Shown here in pieces: positions 21,442-28,688 of a stretch of DNA of 35,675 bases; position 1 is the first letter of the stretch, and every line of letters begins with the position of its first letter. The notes under the pieces were generated by a model that was given only the letters and a program-made list of their open reading frames with translations, was not told the origin of the DNA and ran no database searches. The DNA lies in the IMG/VR virus record IMGVR_UViG_3300022074_000163, positions 1 to 35,675 of that record. One strand, 5' to 3'. This stretch comes from a virus. The translations under genes were made by a program, and so were the position numbers.

Positions 21442-21925
21442 GATACCAAAAGGTTAGTAGTGCATTAGAACATTCTTGCATTACTAACTCTTTTGTTTCA
21501 TCTATCTTCCTTGGATTGTCCACCATAATACGCCAAAACTCTTTCTCTTTTGCATGACCACACTCCCTTACAATTTTCTTTTGTACCTTTGATAACATGA
21601 CTGCTTTTGGCACAGGCTTGATAGAACTATGACTGGTAAATATTCTTTCGGCAGGAGATGAACTCTTACCCATTGCACCACTTCTGACTATAATTTCAAG
21701 ATACTTATTACAAACATTATGCTGTTGTGCGTTTAGCTTATTGTCTATAAATGATTTGTCTATGATGTGCTGATCAAACACAATGGCTCTACCCACCTTG
21801 CTTTTACCTATTCTTGTAATAGCAACTGAGTTTCTATGATGTAGATAAGGACTTCCTATGTCATTGACTTGCAATGTCTTAGAACTCCCAATCAAAGTTG
21901 TCTTCAACTTCTTCAATTTCTGCAT
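21386..21925 (-). CDS. Hypothetical protein, co-translated with the primase-helicase
   Basis: The 179-residue frame starts within the 3' end of the primase-helicase gene (47-base overlap) and ends inside the convergent RHH gene. The N terminus is basic (MQKLKKLKTTLIGSSKTLQVND). The body contains HHRNSVAITRIGKSKVGRAIVFDQHIIDKSF, KYLEIIVRSGAMGKSSSPAERIF and HAKEKEFWRIMVDNPRKIDETKELVMQECSNALLTFWYLN. No family is recognised, and no standard nuclease or polymerase motif is visible. Position suggests a replication accessory role. A shorter form starting later is possible. Confidence 0.5.
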   Translation of the reverse strand: MQKLKKLKTTLIGSSKTLQVNDIGSPYLHHRNSVAITRIGKSKVGRAIVFDQHIIDKSFIDNKLNAQQHNVCNKYLEIIVRSGAMGKSSSPAERIFTSHSSIKPVPKAVMLSKVQKKIVRECGHAKEKEFWRIMVDNPRKIDETKELVMQECSNALLTFWYLNHKNPVSLFQQSLANQV

Positions 21926-23648
21926 ACCTTCCGTTAACAGGATTGAAGGTCATATTAACACTTCCTAACTTACCTTGCCAACCCCAACGAGCCTTCCAAT
22001 TGTGTATCTCTACACCATCATCACCTCTATAGACTGTCAAACCTGTGTCTGCTTTACTAAACCACGCATAAGATTTAGCTACATCAACACCTGTACATAC
22101 ATTTTTCTTGCCATCTCTAATAAAAGGTTTAGTTGGATGTGCCACAAAGAATACCAATATATCGTGCTGTTTAGCGAACAGTTGAACCTTTGTTAGCATT
22201 TCGCTAACCATATCGGTCTCTAACCCTGTGTGATCTGTGTGTATAAAGTTGAAGGGGTCTATCACTAGAACCCTAACTCCATATCGCATGACTGCACTTG
22301 CACCCTTTTCTAAGATAGCTTCTATCGTAGGCAACCCACCATCTTGATAATCTTGAAACAGTATATGTTCTTTTATCCATGTCTCAGCAAAGTCTTTTTC
22401 TTCTTGTGTCATTCTAATATTCTGACCCTCAAAGAATGGCTTACCTGTAAGGATTTGAGATAGCTGAACTGCATGAAGTTGAACTGGTTTCTCAAACGAA
22501 CAGAAACAAGTTTTCCAACCATGATTTCTTGCTACATTGACTACAAGTTGATCTATAAATGCTGACTTGCCATCTCCTGCATGACCTGTAGTGACAACAA
22601 GATTGCCTGTAGATAAAGTAAATATCTCATCAACACTTGCAAACCCTGTTGATACACCACTTGGCATACCTTTTTCATACAAGCTTTGGAACTCATCTGC
22701 ATAGTGATCTAAGTTATTCAAACCATGTAAAGGTATAGGCTGTGCGTTGATTATGGAATCTCTTAGCTTTTCTGCACCATACTTAATCAGCACATCATTT
22801 GCATCCTTGCAGTCAAAGTTATCAACCCTATAACATCTAGCTTTGTTAAGTCTCCTTGACAATTCATCAGCTAATATATTGCCATTCTCATCTGAATCTG
22901 TGCATAGAATTATCCTTTCTACGCCTTCAAACTTATCCCTTTCATTCCATACATACTTAAACCTTCCATCTTCGCTTGGGTCTATCTTGTTATCTGTGAT
23001 CTTGTTTGGTGCACCATTGGGAACTGAATAACAGTCTACGTTCATTACGCCTTCAAAGGCAGTCTTGATCGCAAGTGTATCCATTTCTCCTTCTGTTATA
23101 ACTATTGTGCTGTCTAATGTTGGCAATTTGCTATCATATACCTGTTGACCCCATAACTTTTGTGCGTTCCCATCCCACCAAAAACTCTTAGTTCCATTTG
23201 CACTCCTATACTTGACTGCTTCTACCTCATCGCCCTGCATGAAAGAAAAACCAATGACTGGTTTATTATTTTTTTGCGTCTGGATGCAACCTGCTGTTTT
23301 TGAGGCTGTGATGCTTATACCTCTATCCTCTAACCATTTACTAGCTTCACCACCCTCTATTTTCGTTGGCATTTCTACTGGTTTCTTTTCTTCTTTTTTT
23401 ATTGGTTTCATTTTTATTTCCTCTCTTATTGGCACAAGTCCGTTAATTCCACAATGATGACAATGATATACAACCTTCTCATCATCAATGTTTACTGATA
23501 AAGGAGTGTCATGTTTGTTCTTTGTTCTCTCATTCTGACATGAAGGACATGATATTTTGTGTTGCCCAAGCTTCATACCACTTGTTCTTGATTGTCTGTT
23601 TACATGACTTAAAAAGTCTCTTTTATCCATTTCACTATTGACATACAT
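21879..23648 (-). CDS. Bifunctional DNA primase-helicase (T7 gp4 / Twinkle type)
   Basis: The 589-residue protein has an N-terminal zinc-binding domain (CPSC at residues 34-37 and CHHC at 63-66). A TOPRIM primase core follows (EGEMD 186-190, TDSDENG around D251/D253). The C-terminal RecA-type helicase has Walker A GHAGDGKS (355-362) and Walker B VLVIDPF (D464), with FVAHPTKP following. It would unwind the replication fork and prime lagging-strand synthesis. AGGAGG lies four bases before the ATG, the strongest ribosome site on this strand. TAGTAAGT-type operators lie immediately upstream (23672-23730). No DNA polymerase gene is seen in the window. Confidence 0.88.
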   Translation of the reverse strand: MYVNSEMDKRDFLSHVNRQSRTSGMKLGQHKISCPSCQNERTKNKHDTPLSVNIDDEKVVYHCHHCGINGLVPIREEIKMKPIKKEEKKPVEMPTKIEGGEASKWLEDRGISITASKTAGCIQTQKNNKPVIGFSFMQGDEVEAVKYRSANGTKSFWWDGNAQKLWGQQVYDSKLPTLDSTIVITEGEMDTLAIKTAFEGVMNVDCYSVPNGAPNKITDNKIDPSEDGRFKYVWNERDKFEGVERIILCTDSDENGNILADELSRRLNKARCYRVDNFDCKDANDVLIKYGAEKLRDSIINAQPIPLHGLNNLDHYADEFQSLYEKGMPSGVSTGFASVDEIFTLSTGNLVVTTGHAGDGKSAFIDQLVVNVARNHGWKTCFCSFEKPVQLHAVQLSQILTGKPFFEGQNIRMTQEEKDFAETWIKEHILFQDYQDGGLPTIEAILEKGASAVMRYGVRVLVIDPFNFIHTDHTGLETDMVSEMLTKVQLFAKQHDILVFFVAHPTKPFIRDGKKNVCTGVDVAKSYAWFSKADTGLTVYRGDDGVEIHNWKARWGWQGKLGSVNMTFNPVNGRYAEIEEVEDNFDWEF

Positions 23649-23671
23649 AAAACCTCCTATAGTATGTATAT

Positions 23672-23730
23672 ACTTACTATGTAGTTAATACTACCTAATA
23701 TTAAAATATAGTAAGTATCTACTTACTATA
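23672..23730. promoter_or_regulatory. TAGTAAGT operator cluster upstream of the primase-helicase
   Basis: Three copies of the 8-mer lie at 23672-23679 (minus), 23709-23716 (plus) and 23721-23728 (minus). The last two form a near-perfect palindrome with 11-bp arms, TATAGTAAGTA and TACTTACTATA, around a two-base centre at 23707-23730. The palindrome covers the stop codon of the upstream gene. The same 8-mer clusters before terL, which suggests common control of packaging and replication genes. Confidence 0.55.
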
Positions 23731-24003
23731 CAAACCAAAATACCCATCTACCATCTTGCAGACATCTTCTGCTAGTCTTTTCTTTGATAACATGGGATAG
23801 GTATTTAATTCCTTAATTGCTTCTACAATGCCATCAGATTCAATGTCATTACGATCACACAAATTAGAAAAATCATCAGATAAGAAGTATAATAAAGCTT
23901 CTTCAGATAGTTTTGGATGCTTACTTACAACATCTCTTACTGCTTGTTTGACCACTAGACCATCTAAAGTTTTCTGATCTGAATTTAGGTCAATCTGATT
24001 CAT
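23719..24003 (-). CDS. Small hypothetical protein upstream of the primase-helicase
   Basis: The likely product has 94 residues (starting MNQIDLNSDQKTLDGLVVKQAVRDVVSKHPKLSEEALLYFLSDDF). It is helical, and its last codons (tyrosine, serine, lysine, stop) form part of the TAGTAAGT palindrome. The frame stays open to about 24069 with start codons at 24033 and 24066, but no start has a ribosome site. The extra residues of the longer forms are hydrophobic, so I prefer the shorter form with low certainty. No family is recognised. Confidence 0.45.
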   Translation of the reverse strand: MNQIDLNSDQKTLDGLVVKQAVRDVVSKHPKLSEEALLYFLSDDFSNLCDRNDIESDGIVEAIKELNTYPMLSKKRLAEDVCKMVDGYFGLYSK

Positions 24004-24375
24004 GTAAAATATATTACAATAAACTATTGACATTATCAACACATCATTTAAACTTAACAATGACATCAAAGTTTGATGTTGCTAAGAAGGTTAGCGGAAA
24101 ATGTGGATAGCTATTAAAGTATAAATCCAGTTTGTTTGAGATTGAGGGCATTAAGTTGTCGATAGATTAGAAAGCATATGAACAACGCCTTCTAGCAGTC
24201 TCCCTAACTATTGCTACTGATAGTTAGACGACTTTAAAAGTGCAAGTAGATAGACTGATTTTTCCTCATGTGCGAGGGTGTTTCAATGTCGATAAATAAC
24301 AAAACACAGCATTGCTAGTGTCGATTTTGCTAGTTTTAGAGACCTAAACCAGAAAACTAGCATTTAGGAAAGCTT
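24004..24375. other. Structured leader of the recombination cassette
   Basis: The gap between divergent genes contains a 17-base palindrome ACATCAAA-G-TTTGATGT (24063-24079), a hairpin GCTAA/TTAGC (24081-24095), an 8-bp hairpin CTAACTAT/ATAGTTAG (near 24204-24227) and a 10-bp hairpin TGCTAGTTTT/AAAACTAGCA near 24328-24362, just before the first gene. The 7-mer TGTCGAT occurs at 24157, 24287 and 24319, and again inside the first gene at 24471. This looks like a regulated promoter and structured 5' leader. I cannot place a -35/-10 pair with confidence. Confidence 0.45.
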
Positions 24376-24537
24376 ATGACATTACTAGATGAAAAAGAAA
24401 AACTACTAATTCAAATCTTGCTAGACAACATTACTCCTCAACAATTAGCACACATAAGCAAGATGTTAAATGTCGATCAAAATTATATAAAGTCTTTATC
24501 AGTTAAACTAAACTTTTTACCCAAGGAGATTAAATGA
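24376..24537 (+). CDS. Small helical protein, first gene of the recombination cassette
   Basis: The 53-residue protein (MTLLDEKEKLLIQILLDNIT, then PQQLAHISKMLNVDQNYIKS, ending LSVKLNFLPKEIK) has a helix-turn-helix-like pattern in its centre (QQLAHISKMLNVDQNYIKSLS). AGGA lies seven bases before the ATG, and the stop overlaps the next start in ATGA. A DNA-binding regulator is possible but not proven. The strict overlap and ribosome site make it a real gene in spite of its size. Confidence 0.55.
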   Translation: MTLLDEKEKLLIQILLDNITPQQLAHISKMLNVDQNYIKSLSVKLNFLPKEIK

Positions 24538-24776
24538 AGTTTGAGATTGAGGATGGCATACCTGTACCAAGAAGGGAAGGTAGACCAAGAAAATATGATC
24601 TTCCACTAGAGAAGATGAGTAGAGGGCAAACTATTAATATAGAATTACCCAAGTCACAAATACCCAAAGAAGCAAAGATTATTAGGAACTACTGCTTCAG
24701 ATTCACGCAAAAGAATCCTAACTATAAATTTACTGTTAGATCACTAGATGATGGTGTTGGCATTTGGAGACTATGA
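24534..24776 (+). CDS. DUF7303-like small protein with GRPRK motif
   Basis: The 80-residue protein reads FEIEDGIPVPRREGRPRKYDLPLEKMSRGQTINIELP near the N terminus and closes with FRFTQKNPNYKFTVRSLDDGVGIWRL. This matches the same small phage family as the product of 20207-20452: an IPxP start, a K(Y)xLPLxxM segment, a GQ/GD turn, and a closing strand with WR. The GRPRK is AT-hook-like. It is coupled by ATGA overlaps on both sides. The function is unknown. Confidence 0.6.
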   Translation: MKFEIEDGIPVPRREGRPRKYDLPLEKMSRGQTINIELPKSQIPKEAKIIRNYCFRFTQKNPNYKFTVRSLDDGVGIWRL

Positions 24777-25660
24777 AATACACCAATAGACACAACATAC
24801 CACAAGAGATAATAAACGCAGTTCATAACGATAGTTATAGTAAGGGTAAAGCTACTATATCTGCTACAGGTTTATTACAACCACCAAGAATTAGATTACT
24901 GGCACAAGAGAACTATGAAAAACTTACCATAGATGTATCAGATGAAATATGGAAGTTGTTAGGTCAATCTGTGCATACTATATTAGAGAGGGCAAACGAG
25001 AATAACGAGGATGTGATCACAGAACAGCGTATGTTTACAGTTGTCAACGACTGGACTGTTAGTGGTCAGACAGACAGCATAGATGTTAAGAGCAATACAC
25101 TAAAAGATTATAAGGTCACTAGTGTATGGTCAATTGTTTCTGCTTTGAAAGAGGGGAAAGTAGAGTGGGAACAACAGCTTAATATCTATGCTTACCTCTA
25201 CAAGCAGACGACAGGGAAAACAATAGACCAGTTAAATATTATTGCGATAGCTCGGGACTGGAACAAAAACCAGTATCTTCGTAGTGGTGGCGACTATCCA
25301 CCATCACCAGTCACAGTATTAGACATAGATTTATGGAGTGATGAAGAACAAGAGGACTTCATCAAACAAAGAGTTTCAATTCACCAAGAAGCAGAAGTTG
25401 ATTATCTGATTAATGATAAGCTTCCATTCTGCACAGATGAAGAAAGGTGGAGAAGAAAAGATACTTATAGAGTGGAAAAGAAAGGTAGAAAGACTGCTGT
25501 TAGAGTGCTTGATACCCAAGAAGAAGCTGATGAGTATGTGGAGGGTCACAAAGACAGTAAGTTGCTCAAAGTCGTAGAAGCCAAAGGCGAGTGCGTTAGA
25601 TGTGCAAACTATTGCGATGTGGCAGAATTTTGTAATCAATATAACGAGGAAAGCAAATGA
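24773..25660 (+). CDS. RecB/Cas4-like PD-(D/E)XK exonuclease with Fe-S-type cysteines
   Basis: The chosen ATG (24773) overlaps the previous stop and gives 295 residues. The nuclease core shows ATISATGLLQPPRIRLLAQEN, LLGQSVHTILERA (GxxxH type motif), GQTDSIDVKSNTLKDYKVTS (the catalytic D with DYK) and EWEQQLNIYAYLY (Q motif). Near the C terminus, CVRCANYCDVAEFC, with an earlier Cys in PFCTDEERW, gives the cysteine set expected for an iron-sulfur cluster as in Cas4 and AddB. It probably makes single strands for the annealing protein encoded at 25812. The Shine-Dalgarno GGAG is only three bases from the ATG. Confidence 0.75.
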   Translation: MKYTNRHNIPQEIINAVHNDSYSKGKATISATGLLQPPRIRLLAQENYEKLTIDVSDEIWKLLGQSVHTILERANENNEDVITEQRMFTVVNDWTVSGQTDSIDVKSNTLKDYKVTSVWSIVSALKEGKVEWEQQLNIYAYLYKQTTGKTIDQLNIIAIARDWNKNQYLRSGGDYPPSPVTVLDIDLWSDEEQEDFIKQRVSIHQEAEVDYLINDKLPFCTDEERWRRKDTYRVEKKGRKTAVRVLDTQEEADEYVEGHKDSKLLKVVEAKGECVRCANYCDVAEFCNQYNEESK

Positions 25661-25815
25661 TTGAACTACAAACAAAACCAATAAAAAAGAGGACTCAACA
25701 TTTAAGAGCAATGATGTCTTATTTAGATGATGCGATAGGAGATTGTTCTGAAGATGTGAAAGAGTGTATTGATATGGTATGGGATGCAATAGATGAATTG
25801 GAGGAAAGCAAATGA
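25657..25815 (+). CDS. Small acidic protein between nuclease and annealing protein
   Basis: The 52-residue protein (MIELQTKPIKKRTQHLRAMM, then SYLDDAIGDCSEDVKECIDM, ending VWDAIDELEESK) has a basic start and an acidic helical end with two cysteines. It is too short for most gene finders. The sequence GAGGAAAGCAAATG, identical to that before the genes at 25812 and 29148, gives it a strong ribosome site, and it overlaps both neighbours by four bases. No family is recognised. Confidence 0.6.
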   Translation: MIELQTKPIKKRTQHLRAMMSYLDDAIGDCSEDVKECIDMVWDAIDELEESK

Positions 25816-26534
25816 GTGATAAAGAACTTACTTATAAAGAAGTATGGGACAAGCTATCTAAGATAGATTGTTCAGACAAAATAGAAAAGAAGATGAACTT
25901 ATCTTACTTATCTTGGGCGTGGGCGTGGGGTGTTCTACAAGAACATTATCCACAGGCACAATATATCTTTTATCAAGGTGATAGTGATGTGCCTTATGTA
26001 CAGTTTCCTGATGGGACTGCTGAGGTTAGATGTAGAGTTTCTATTGATGATCTATCAAGAGAAATGTGGCTTCCAGTCATGGATTTTAAAAACAATGCTG
26101 TACAGAATCCTAATAGTATGGAAGTCAATAAAGCAAAGATGAGATGTCTTACTAAGTGTTTGGGTATGTTTGGCTTAGGTCATTATATATATGCAGGTGA
26201 GGATGTTCCTAGTGCAGATGAAGATACTGGTAAGAAAGCTAAACCAAAGAGGGTAGAACCTAGATCAGTTGGTGGAAGTGCCATGACTAATGTGCAAGAA
26301 GAAACCAAACCAGTTGAGCAAGAGAATAAAGGTTATGGAAGTGAAGCTTGGGCAGAACTGTTCAGCAAAAGCTTTATAGAAATGTCATTAGCACACAAGA
26401 CTAGAGATGCTATGACTGAATACTATAAAGCAAATACCAAAGACTTAGCAACATTGAGGGATAGCTATCCCAAGATGAAAGAGAATTTAGACACAAAACT
26501 TAAAGAAGTCGTATCAAACCTTAAGGAGGAATAA
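25812..26534 (+). CDS. Single-strand annealing protein (DUF1071 / Sak3-like)
   Basis: The 240-residue protein contains MNLSYLSWAWAWGVLQEHYPQAQYIFYQ near the N terminus, then YVQFPDGTAEVRCRVSID, WLPVMDFKNNAVQNP and NSMEVNKAKMRCLTKCLGMFGLGHYIYAGED. These are the landmarks of the DUF1071 recombinase group of single-strand annealing proteins. The C-terminal 90 residues are a charged linker and helices. It would anneal single strands made by the upstream nuclease. It lies one gene before a protein with an SSB-type tail, as in other phage recombination cassettes. Confidence 0.78.
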   Translation: MSDKELTYKEVWDKLSKIDCSDKIEKKMNLSYLSWAWAWGVLQEHYPQAQYIFYQGDSDVPYVQFPDGTAEVRCRVSIDDLSREMWLPVMDFKNNAVQNPNSMEVNKAKMRCLTKCLGMFGLGHYIYAGEDVPSADEDTGKKAKPKRVEPRSVGGSAMTNVQEETKPVEQENKGYGSEAWAELFSKSFIEMSLAHKTRDAMTEYYKANTKDLATLRDSYPKMKENLDTKLKEVVSNLKEE

Positions 26535-26536
26535 TT

Positions 26537-26836
26537 ATGTATGACAATAAAAATCAAAGTGATGGAGCAATCTACACTAATAACTATAAACAAAATGATA
26601 AGCAACCTGACTGGACAGGTAAAGTTGAGTTAAGTAGGGATATGCTTAAAGAGTTAGTCACTATTGTTAAAAATGGTGGGACAGGAGAGCTAAGAGTAGC
26701 TTTGTGGAACAGAACTTCTAAGAATGGCAACGAATACAAGTATGCTAGATTAGATATACCACAAAAGAAAGAGGAGCCAGTTGTTGATTCTAATCAAGAA
26801 GAAGATACTTTTGGCGAAGAAGATATACCATTTTAG
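26537..26836 (+). CDS. Single-stranded-DNA-binding-like protein with SSB-type C-terminal tail
   Basis: The 99-residue protein resembles small DUF736-like proteins in the segment SDGAIYTNNYKQNDKQPDWTGKVELSRDMLKELV, then ELRVALWNRTSKNGNEYKYARLDIPQ, a beta-barrel-like pattern. It ends in an acidic disordered tail closing with EEDIPF, the same as the DDDIPF-type tip that bacterial SSB uses to recruit partners. It therefore could bind single strands and dock replication or recombination proteins. It follows the annealing protein by two bases. The SSB function is inferred mainly from the tail and the cassette. Confidence 0.6.
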   Translation: MYDNKNQSDGAIYTNNYKQNDKQPDWTGKVELSRDMLKELVTIVKNGGTGELRVALWNRTSKNGNEYKYARLDIPQKKEEPVVDSNQEEDTFGEEDIPF

Positions 26837-26845
26837 GGAGGAGAT

Positions 26846-27097
26846 ATGGAGAATACACAATATAACAAATGTGATAAGTACACTTATGGCAAGGACTTGA
26901 TCACAACGATTGAGGAGAACATAGACGAGTATATATTTTTTGAGTTTATGTCTAACTACAGAACTCTGATCCATCAGATGCGAAAAGTTGATGATGGAAT
27001 GAAGTCTACTGCACATCAATTACTTTTAGAATATCTAGCTTACAAGTTTGATGAAGCTAGAGATGAACACCTAAAAGAAAAGCTTGGTGTTGAATGA
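26846..27097 (+). CDS. Small hypothetical protein in the recombination cassette
   Basis: The 83-residue protein (starting MENTQYNKCDKYTYGKDLITTIEENIDEYIFFEFMSNYRTLIHQMRKVDD) is helical and acidic, with an aromatic cluster YIFFEFMSNY. GGAGGAG lies just before the ATG. The stop overlaps the next start in ATGA. No family is recognised. Confidence 0.5.
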   Translation: MENTQYNKCDKYTYGKDLITTIEENIDEYIFFEFMSNYRTLIHQMRKVDDGMKSTAHQLLLEYLAYKFDEARDEHLKEKLGVE

Positions 27098-27222
27098 ATA
27101 TAGAAAAGATTAGAAGATTAGCAGATTTATTCCTTGTATGTTTAACGCTTACACTAGGACTATCTTTGTTAATCTTCATGGCGAAAGCTTATATGTCACC
27201 ATTTTATATAGGGGGTATTTAA
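27094..27222 (+). CDS. Very small single-span membrane protein
   Basis: The 42-residue protein has a short basic N terminus (MNIEKIRRLADL) followed by a clear hydrophobic helix (FLVCLTLTLGLSLLIFMAKAY) and a short tail (MSPFYIGGI). It would cross the membrane once. Its start overlaps the previous stop, and its stop overlaps the next start (TAATG). It is not preceded by a strong ribosome site, so it probably depends on coupling. A holin or membrane-lysis role is possible but not shown; no endolysin gene lies beside it. Confidence 0.5.
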   Translation: MNIEKIRRLADLFLVCLTLTLGLSLLIFMAKAYMSPFYIGGI

Positions 27223-27347
27223 TGACTAAAGAAAAGTATTATATTGATAGAACTCAAATACCAAAACATTTAAGACATCTATCAGATAGAAGATTAAAAG
27301 CATTACAGGAACTTTTTAAAGGGAGGTTTACATGGATGAACAGATAG
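27222..27347 (+). CDS. Very small basic protein
   Basis: The 41-residue protein (MTKEKYYIDRTQIPKHLRHL, then SDRRLKALQELFKGRFTWMNR) is basic. The start overlaps the previous stop by one base, and GGGGG lies six bases upstream. Its 3' end overlaps the start of the next gene by 16 bases. No function is known. Confidence 0.45.
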   Translation: MTKEKYYIDRTQIPKHLRHLSDRRLKALQELFKGRFTWMNR

Positions 27348-27670
27348 AAAGTTGGCAAAGTAGAATTAGAGATGTAGCACCAGTAATGCAAACTGCTGAA
27401 TACGAACTGTTGAAAGCAGAAGCAGATGTTAAAAGAGTAGTAGCCTTATGTAAGGCTGTTGCTCTTTCTGAAGGCATTAAGACTGCAAGTGGACAAGACA
27501 ACTATGCTGAAAATCAAGAAGAAGTATATAAGTCTAGGTTGGCTGTTGCAGTTGCCAAAGGTCAGTTGAGTGCTGTTAAAGTTGAATTAAGATCATTAGA
27601 GGTTGGCTTTGAAGAATGGCGAACTAAGATGGTCAATGCAAGAGAAGAAAGAAAGAGGTATGGAGCGTGA
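27332..27670 (+). CDS. Helical coiled-coil protein, function unknown
   Basis: The 112-residue protein is alpha-helical and rich in A, E and V (YELLKAEADVKRVVALCKAVALSEGIKTASGQDNYAENQEEVYKSRLAVAVAKGQLSAVKVELRSLEVGFEEWRTKMVNAREERKRYGA). A helical hairpin is likely, with a loop at GIKTASGQDNY. GGGAGG lies seven bases before the ATG. Similar proteins recur in phage recombination regions, but I cannot name a function. The next gene begins at GTGA over its stop. Confidence 0.5.
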   Translation: MDEQIESWQSRIRDVAPVMQTAEYELLKAEADVKRVVALCKAVALSEGIKTASGQDNYAENQEEVYKSRLAVAVAKGQLSAVKVELRSLEVGFEEWRTKMVNAREERKRYGA

Positions 27671-27864
27671 GTATAAATAAGAATAAAGAGTTTCATAAGT
27701 GGTTAAGTACTTGTCCTTTTAGGATATGTAAAATGGATTTTATAACACATGGCTTGACTAGTGTAAGCTTCGTTTGGCACGAAGAAGATGAAGAAGAACA
27801 ATTAGACGATAAATATCAATCTATAGATAGACATAATGAGGATTACTTTGTTAGAGAGAGTTAA
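27667..27864 (+). CDS. Small hypothetical protein (GTG start)
   Basis: The 65-residue protein starts with GTG in a GTGA overlap with the preceding stop, six bases after GGAG-like sequence (ATGGAGC). It has an aromatic core (FHKWLSTCPFRICKMDFITHGLTSVSFVWHEED) and an acidic tail (EEEQLDDKYQSID). No family is recognised. Confidence 0.45.
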   Translation: MSINKNKEFHKWLSTCPFRICKMDFITHGLTSVSFVWHEEDEEEQLDDKYQSIDRHNEDYFVRES

Positions 27865-27970
27865 GAAATACAAAAAGATAATAAAAAAAAGACTAGAAAA
27901 AAAAGTTGATAGGTGTATTGAGAAATCATTACAAAAACAAGAAGATAGAATGACTAGGGGGAAGAAATGA
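27836..27970 (+). CDS. Very small basic protein
   Basis: The 44-residue protein (MRITLLERVKKYKKIIKKRL, then EKKVDRCIEKSLQKQEDRMT, ending RGKK) is almost wholly lysine-rich helix. Its start lies 29 bases inside the preceding gene, and its stop overlaps the next ATG in ATGA. A nucleic-acid-binding role is possible from charge. Confidence is limited because of its size and composition. Confidence 0.4.
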   Translation: MRITLLERVKKYKKIIKKRLEKKVDRCIEKSLQKQEDRMTRGKK

Positions 27971-28149
27971 AGTTAGATTTTAATAAAAAAAAGAGAAACA
28001 CAAAAGGAGTACAGTTTAGGGTTGACCCTAATACTAGCCAAAATCTTAATTATTTAAGAACATATTACTCCAAACAAGTAGGAAGGAGAGTGACCACAGG
28101 AGAGATCATAAAGAAGTTGATTAACAATCATCATGCAGAAATCATTTAG
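27967..28149 (+). CDS. Small RHH-like protein
   Basis: The 60-residue protein has a basic start (MKLDFNKKKRNTKG), a short strand VQFRVD, then two helices (NTSQNLNYLRTYYSKQVG and TTGEIIKKLINNHHAEII) with a turn at RRVT. This is compatible with a ribbon-helix-helix DNA-binding fold. AGGGGGAAGAA precedes the ATG. Its 3' end overlaps the next small gene by 17 bases. A transcriptional or replication regulator is likely but the target is unknown. Confidence 0.5.
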   Translation: MKLDFNKKKRNTKGVQFRVDPNTSQNLNYLRTYYSKQVGRRVTTGEIIKKLINNHHAEII

Positions 28150-28306
28150 TGGGAAAGGGTCTACGCAAAGACCTTATGACAAAGATAAGTTTAATGAAAG
28201 CTTTGATAGGATATTCAAGAATAAGAAGAAACCTATAAGAACTTATTGTCAGAAGTGTGGCAAAGATGTAGATACAGAAGATATTAGTAATCACAAATGT
28301 CAATAA
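28133..28306 (+). CDS. Very small zinc-finger-like protein
   Basis: The 57-residue protein (MQKSFSGKGSTQRPYDKDKF and following) ends in TYCQKCGKDVDTEDISNHKCQ. The CxxC pair plus His and Cys in NHKC form a likely zinc-binding site. It overlaps the genes before and after it. Small zinc-finger proteins beside HNH nucleases and RusA are common in phages. Its role is unknown. Confidence 0.55.
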   Translation: MQKSFSGKGSTQRPYDKDKFNESFDRIFKNKKKPIRTYCQKCGKDVDTEDISNHKCQ

Positions 28307-28608
28307 AGGGTAGAAACCCAACAAAAGAAGAAGCTGAACACATGGATAAGGTAAGCGAGTTAGGTTGCATTGTCTGTAGGAATATGGGTTTAGGTATAGT
28401 TCCTGCTGAAATACACCACATAGAAGGCAAGACAAAGGATAACGCACACTTTAAAGTATTACCCTTATGTTTTGGGCATCATAGAGAAGGTGGCAGATTT
28501 GAGCCAATGATTAGCAGACATCCATACAAAAGAAGATTTGAGAGTGCTTATGGCACAGAAGAAAAGTTATTAGAACAAGTTAATAATATGTTAAAGAATG
28601 ATGATTGA
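28297..28608 (+). CDS. Ref-like RecA-dependent HNH nuclease
   Basis: The 103-residue protein contains EEAEHMDKVSELGCIVCRNMGLGIVPAEIHHIEGK, then KVLPLCFGHHREG and FESAYGTEEKLLEQVNNML. The CIVC pair, EIHHIEG and LCFGHH match the zinc-binding HNH fold of the Ref (recombination enhancement) family of phage P1, which cuts DNA at RecA-made joints. Its C-terminal FExxYGTExxLL signature is also typical. Together with RusA, it would process recombination intermediates. Confidence 0.7.
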   Translation: MSIKGRNPTKEEAEHMDKVSELGCIVCRNMGLGIVPAEIHHIEGKTKDNAHFKVLPLCFGHHREGGRFEPMISRHPYKRRFESAYGTEEKLLEQVNNMLKNDD

Positions 28609-28654
28609 CACCAGTGGTAATGTTGGAATAGGAACGAAGTGCCGTATAAAAATA

Positions 28655-28680
28655 AAATATTTACCAGTCTATTGTTTTTA
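28655..28680 (+). promoter_or_regulatory. AAATATTTACYRGT element upstream of RusA
   Basis: AAATATTTACCAGT followed by CTATTGTTTTTA lies nine bases before the RusA start. It matches the copy at 20552-20576 and the copy at 29109-29130. This position fits a promoter or an operator directly controlling the gene. No clear ribosome site intervenes. Confidence 0.45.
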
Positions 28681-28688
28681 CAGGCTAT

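Noticed and set aside
27094-27222. Holin call for the small membrane protein
   Set aside because: A single hydrophobic span alone is not enough, and no endolysin or spanin lies nearby; it is kept as an unassigned membrane protein.
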